Shown in pieces: positions 60,601 to 64,000 of a stretch of 64,000 nucleotides of DNA. Both the position numbers and the translations under genes were made by a program. Origin of the DNA: Tetramitus jugosus (lineage: Eukaryota > Heterolobosea > Eutetramitea > Acrasida > Vahlkampfiidae); NCBI GenBank assembly GCA_937625935.1, contig OW569376.1, positions 1-64,000 of the forward strand, written 5' to 3'. The notes below the pieces were generated by a model. The model did no database searches and had not been told where the DNA came from. It worked only from the letters and a program-made list of their open reading frames with translations. Each line of letters starts with the position of its first letter. Within the stretch, counting starts at the first letter, position 1.

Positions 60601-63600
60601 GACCTATTTTATTCAGTAATTGGATGAATAAGGATTACATTAGCGTTGGAGCAGAGGAGCTAAGAGGTCATCTTGCAGAGAGATTAAGAACATTTTCAGA
60701 AGAAGAATTAGAAGTGAAACTTGTTCTATTTGATTCTGTCCTGGAACACATTCTCCGAATCGACCGTGTATTAAAACAACCACTCGGTCATCTTCTGCTA
60801 GTGGGAGTCAGTGGCTCTGGTAAAAAAGTTCTCTCTCGCTTTGCTGCATGGATGAATGGTTATTCTGTATTCCAAATCAAAGCCCACCGAAAATACACCC
60901 TGAAGGATTTTGAAGATGACTTGAGAAAGATAATGCGCAGAGCTGGTGTGAAGGGGGAAAAGTTGGTGTTTATTTTTGATGAATCCAATGTGTTAACACC
61001 GAGTTTTTTGGAATACATGAACGCACTTTTAGCAAGTGGAGAAGTTCCAGGCCTCTTTGAAGGTGAAGAGTATATGAATCTGCAGAATCAATGTCGTGAT
61101 GCCACGAATATATTAGGCTTAGTTGGGATTGATGATGATGAACTCTACCCATGGTTCATTAAACAAGTCCAGAAAAATTTGCACATTGTCTTTACAATTA
61201 ATCCAGCCAACACAGACTTTAAGAACCGGTCAGCTACTTCCCCAGCTCTTTTCAATCGTTGTGTGATTGACTGGTTTGGGGACTGGTCTCAGGAAGCCTT
61301 GTATCAAGTCGGAGAAGCTTTCACAAGAGATATTCATCTAGGCGCACAAGAAATGACTGAGAATCATCAAAATTTTGTGAATTGTATTGTCAGAAACCAT
61401 AACATTGTGGTAGATGCCAGCACTAAACTCGAGAAAGCTACTGGACGAAAGAATTTTATCACACCCAGACATTATCTTGACTACATTAATCAATTTAGAA
61501 ACCTATTCTTCGAGAAGAGACAAGAAGTGCAAGATCAACAACTTCACATGAATATTGGTCTAAAGAACTTGACCGAAACAGAACAAGAAGTCAGTCGTTT
61601 GCAAATCGAATTGAGAGAGAAAGAAGTCGTACTTACCGAGAAGAAGAAACAAGCAAAGGAGAAACTAGACGAGATGGTCGAAAATCAAAAAGATGCCGAA
61701 AACACAAAGAAAATAGCTGAAGTTCTGTCGAAGCAACTGGATGAGGAAACAGCAGTAATTGAGAAGAAAAAACAGGACAGCGAAGCTGAATTGTCCGAGG
61801 TTATACCGAAGTTAGAGAGAGCGAAATCCCAAATCAGAGATGTTCCTAGAAACACTTGGACAACATTGAGAAACTACATCACTCCTCCAAAGCCTGTTCA
61901 AAAAACGTTAGAACTGGTGATTTTCATTTTATTCCAAAAAGATTGCAAAGATAATTGGAGTGAGGTCAAAACATATGTCAGCAAATCAGATTTCATCCAG
62001 AAGATTCTAACATTCAAACCTGAAGATATCACAAGTAAGATGAGAACGAAACTTGTGCAAAAGCTAGATGAACTCGATCCTCAGACCGTCAATAACGCTT
62101 CTCAAGTTTGCTTCACCATGTTTGAATGGATGAAGGCAATGATCGAATTCTCTCACATACAACAAGCAGCCGAGCCACTTCGTATTGAAGTTGACTCTCT
62201 TCGTACTAGATGCGATAAAATGAAACAAGAACATACTGATCTTATGACTAAGATTGATGAGATGGAAAACAAAATTAAAGTGTATGAGGAAGAATACAAA
62301 GCACTCTATCAAGAGACAAATTCAATCGAGATTCAAATTCTATCGGTCAAATCAAAAGTTGAGAGATCAACCTCACTTATCAAGAGCCTCTCGTCCGAGA
62401 CAGTCAGATGGAAAGAACAGAGTGGAAGTTTTGAGCAACAAATTCAAACACTAGTGGGAGATGTTTTACTCTCAGCTACTAGCCTCACCTATTCAGGCTA
62501 TTTTGACGAGTATTACAGAAATTATCTTCACCAACAATGGATATCTTCTCTCCAAAGTCATGCTATTCCGTTCAAAGAAAATCTCTCAGAGGTTGAATAT
62601 CTGTCTACTCCTGACGAAAGACTTTTGTGGGAATCAAACAAGCTTCCGAATGATAACATCTCTGTCCAAAATGCTATTATTCTTAACCGATTTAATCGCT
62701 ATCCGCTCGTCATTGATCCAACAGGCCAAGCTACCGAGTTCATTTTAAATCAACACGCTAGAGCTAATATATGTAAAACTAGCTTCTCTGATGCCTCCTT
62801 TTTGAAGGTTCTGGAGAGCTCCATTCGTTTTGGAACACCCATTCTCATTCAAGATGCAGAAACCTTTGATCCTATTGTGAATCCCATCCTGAATCGTGAA
62901 GTTCGCAAGGTAGGAGGTCGATCACTAGTCACCCTTGGTAATCAAGACATAGATTTATCGCCTACATTCACAATGATTTTAGTGACTCGAGATCCTACTC
63001 ACCAATTCGGTCCAGATGTATCGAGTAAAGTAACCTTTGTTAACTTTACGGTTACACCATCCAGCTTGTACAGTCAATGCTTGAATATCATTCTACAATC
63101 TGAGAAGCCAGATATTGACAAACAACGATCAGAACAACTGAAACTTCAGGGTGAATACAAAGTTACCTTGCGTAACTTGGAACAGAAACTTCTAGACTCT
63201 TTAAGTGAGGCGAAGGGCAACATTTTAGAGAATGAAACCCTCATCAAAACACTCGAAAATTTGAAGAATAGCTCCCTGGAAATTTCAGAAAAAGTAAGGG
63301 AGTCTGATATTGTGATGGCCAATATGTCAACTGTTAGTGAACAGTACAACCCTCTAGCCTCATTTTGCAGCAATATTTACTTTACTATGGCTCAAATGAG
63401 TGATTTACATTTCCTCTATCATTTCTCTCTCGATCTCTTCTTCAATATTTTGAACTACATTTTGAAGGAAGCAAGATCAGAAGTTGAAACAAACTCAAGA
63501 GTAGATGTGCTCATTGAAAACTTATTCTTAGTCACATATAAATGGGTATCAAGAAGTTTGATGCATGAAGATAAGTTACCATTTGCATTGCGATTGGCTG

Positions 63601-64000
63601 ATATAAGGCACAGTACCACGCAAAACTCAGTTACCCGTACCGAAAAGGAATTCCTCTTCAAGAAAGGTCATATAACGCTTCACCATCAGAATAATGAAGC
63701 AAAGGGCATCCATCTATCTGAGACACAAGAACAACTTGTACAGCTTCTTAACTTGACAGAAACATACAAGGACATCCGCAACAGCTTATGCACCCATGAG
63801 GAAGAATGGAAGTATTATATGTTAGATGAAACAAATCAAATTGAATGTCCTGTCTTCTGGACAAAGACACAAAATAACGCACGTGAAGTGTTTAGACAGT
63901 TAATGATGGTTAAAGCTTTCAAACCAGAATTTCTCTTGACTGAGATACCGAAATTTGTTTCAGCTGTATTGGGAGACAAGTTTTTGAAGGTACCAGAACA
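51688..64000 (+). CDS. DYNC1H1: Cytoplasmic dynein-1 heavy chain, partial (3' end beyond window)
   Basis: Exons 51688-51976, 52048-53331, 53398-59735 and 59802 onward, joined by phase-consistent GT-AG introns of 71, 66 and 66 bp, encode about 4036 residues before the window ends. Exon 1 has a C2H2-like finger (FVCSVCSLLIEADALELHMLF with a final His), unusual for a dynein. The tail and linker follow, then AAA1 (GPAGTGKT, WGCFDEFNR), AAA2 (GPPACGKT), AAA3 (GPPGSGKT, CDEIN; Walker A split by the third intron after Lys) and AAA4 (GVSGSGKK, FIFDESNV). The coiled-coil stalk with its microtubule-binding tip lies at about 61.5-62.4 kb, and AAA5 is reached near the edge. Sequence such as SPFGPAGTGKT and YLRHCPILFVDFP-like blocks match cytoplasmic dynein 1 rather than axonemal types. 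It is the minus-end-directed cargo and spindle motor. About 600 residues (rest of the ring) are missing from the window. Confidence 0.97.

Overview
This window is one end of a linear eukaryotic nuclear chromosome. It opens with 114 uninterrupted CCCAAA hexamers (TTTGGG on the G-rich strand, running to the end), followed by about 3 kb of AT-rich, gene-poor subtelomeric DNA with a telomere-like scrap, degenerate repeats and a stop-interrupted reading frame. A compact gene array then continues to the right edge. The organism is a free-living unicellular eukaryote that builds cilia (ZMYND10 homologue, SHIPPO-repeat protein, pericentrin-like coiled coil, dynein). It has few, short GT-AG introns (66-101 bp), giant hybrid histidine kinases, GT92-type glycosyltransferases and poly-Q/N/H/S low complexity. 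This fits a heterolobosean amoeboflagellate such as Naegleria. That assignment is an inference from gene content, not a database result. Start codons are ATG; several long frames begin upstream of the ATG chosen here.

Layout. 1-3820: telomere and subtelomere. 3821-5872: an apparently intact DNA transposon with 21-bp terminal inverted repeats, carrying a zinc-finger protein gene and a DDE transposase gene. 6108-11629: three Golgi-type membrane-anchored glycosyltransferase-like genes with an SPFH/band-7 gene among them. 12248-18731: a pseudokinase/AAA-ATPase/GAF/histidine kinase/receiver protein. 18909-21234: proteasome assembly chaperone PAC2 and a MAP kinase with a TAY activation motif. 22218-27494: GATA-PHD regulator, bacterial-type methyltransferase, isopentenyl phosphate kinase and GPI transamidase GPI8. 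27593-31710: SHIPPO-repeat protein, a small basic protein, a small secreted two-repeat protein and a membrane protein with an adhesin-like beta domain. 31928-40368: PACT-like coiled-coil protein, UDP-glucose epimerase, ZMYND10, Eco1 cohesin acetyltransferase and a small putative mitochondrial protein. 40506-44568: F-box/LRR protein, tRNA-Asn and a p62-like PB1/LIR/UBA protein. 44770-49629: a nucleotidyltransferase and a large fusion of PBZ-like zinc fingers, a CCA/poly(A)-polymerase head and about eight membrane helices. 49723-64000: a histidine-rich membrane protein and the cytoplasmic dynein-1 heavy chain, cut by the window end.

Common themes are glycan and GPI-anchor production in the secretory pathway, ciliary/centrosomal and microtubule motor machinery, and signalling. 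The most unusual items are the zinc-finger/nucleotidyltransferase/multi-pass membrane fusion, the two-gene transposon, the MYND-less ZMYND10, the reduced p62-like protein, and a dynein heavy chain with a zinc-finger-like N-terminus and an altered AAA4 Walker A motif.
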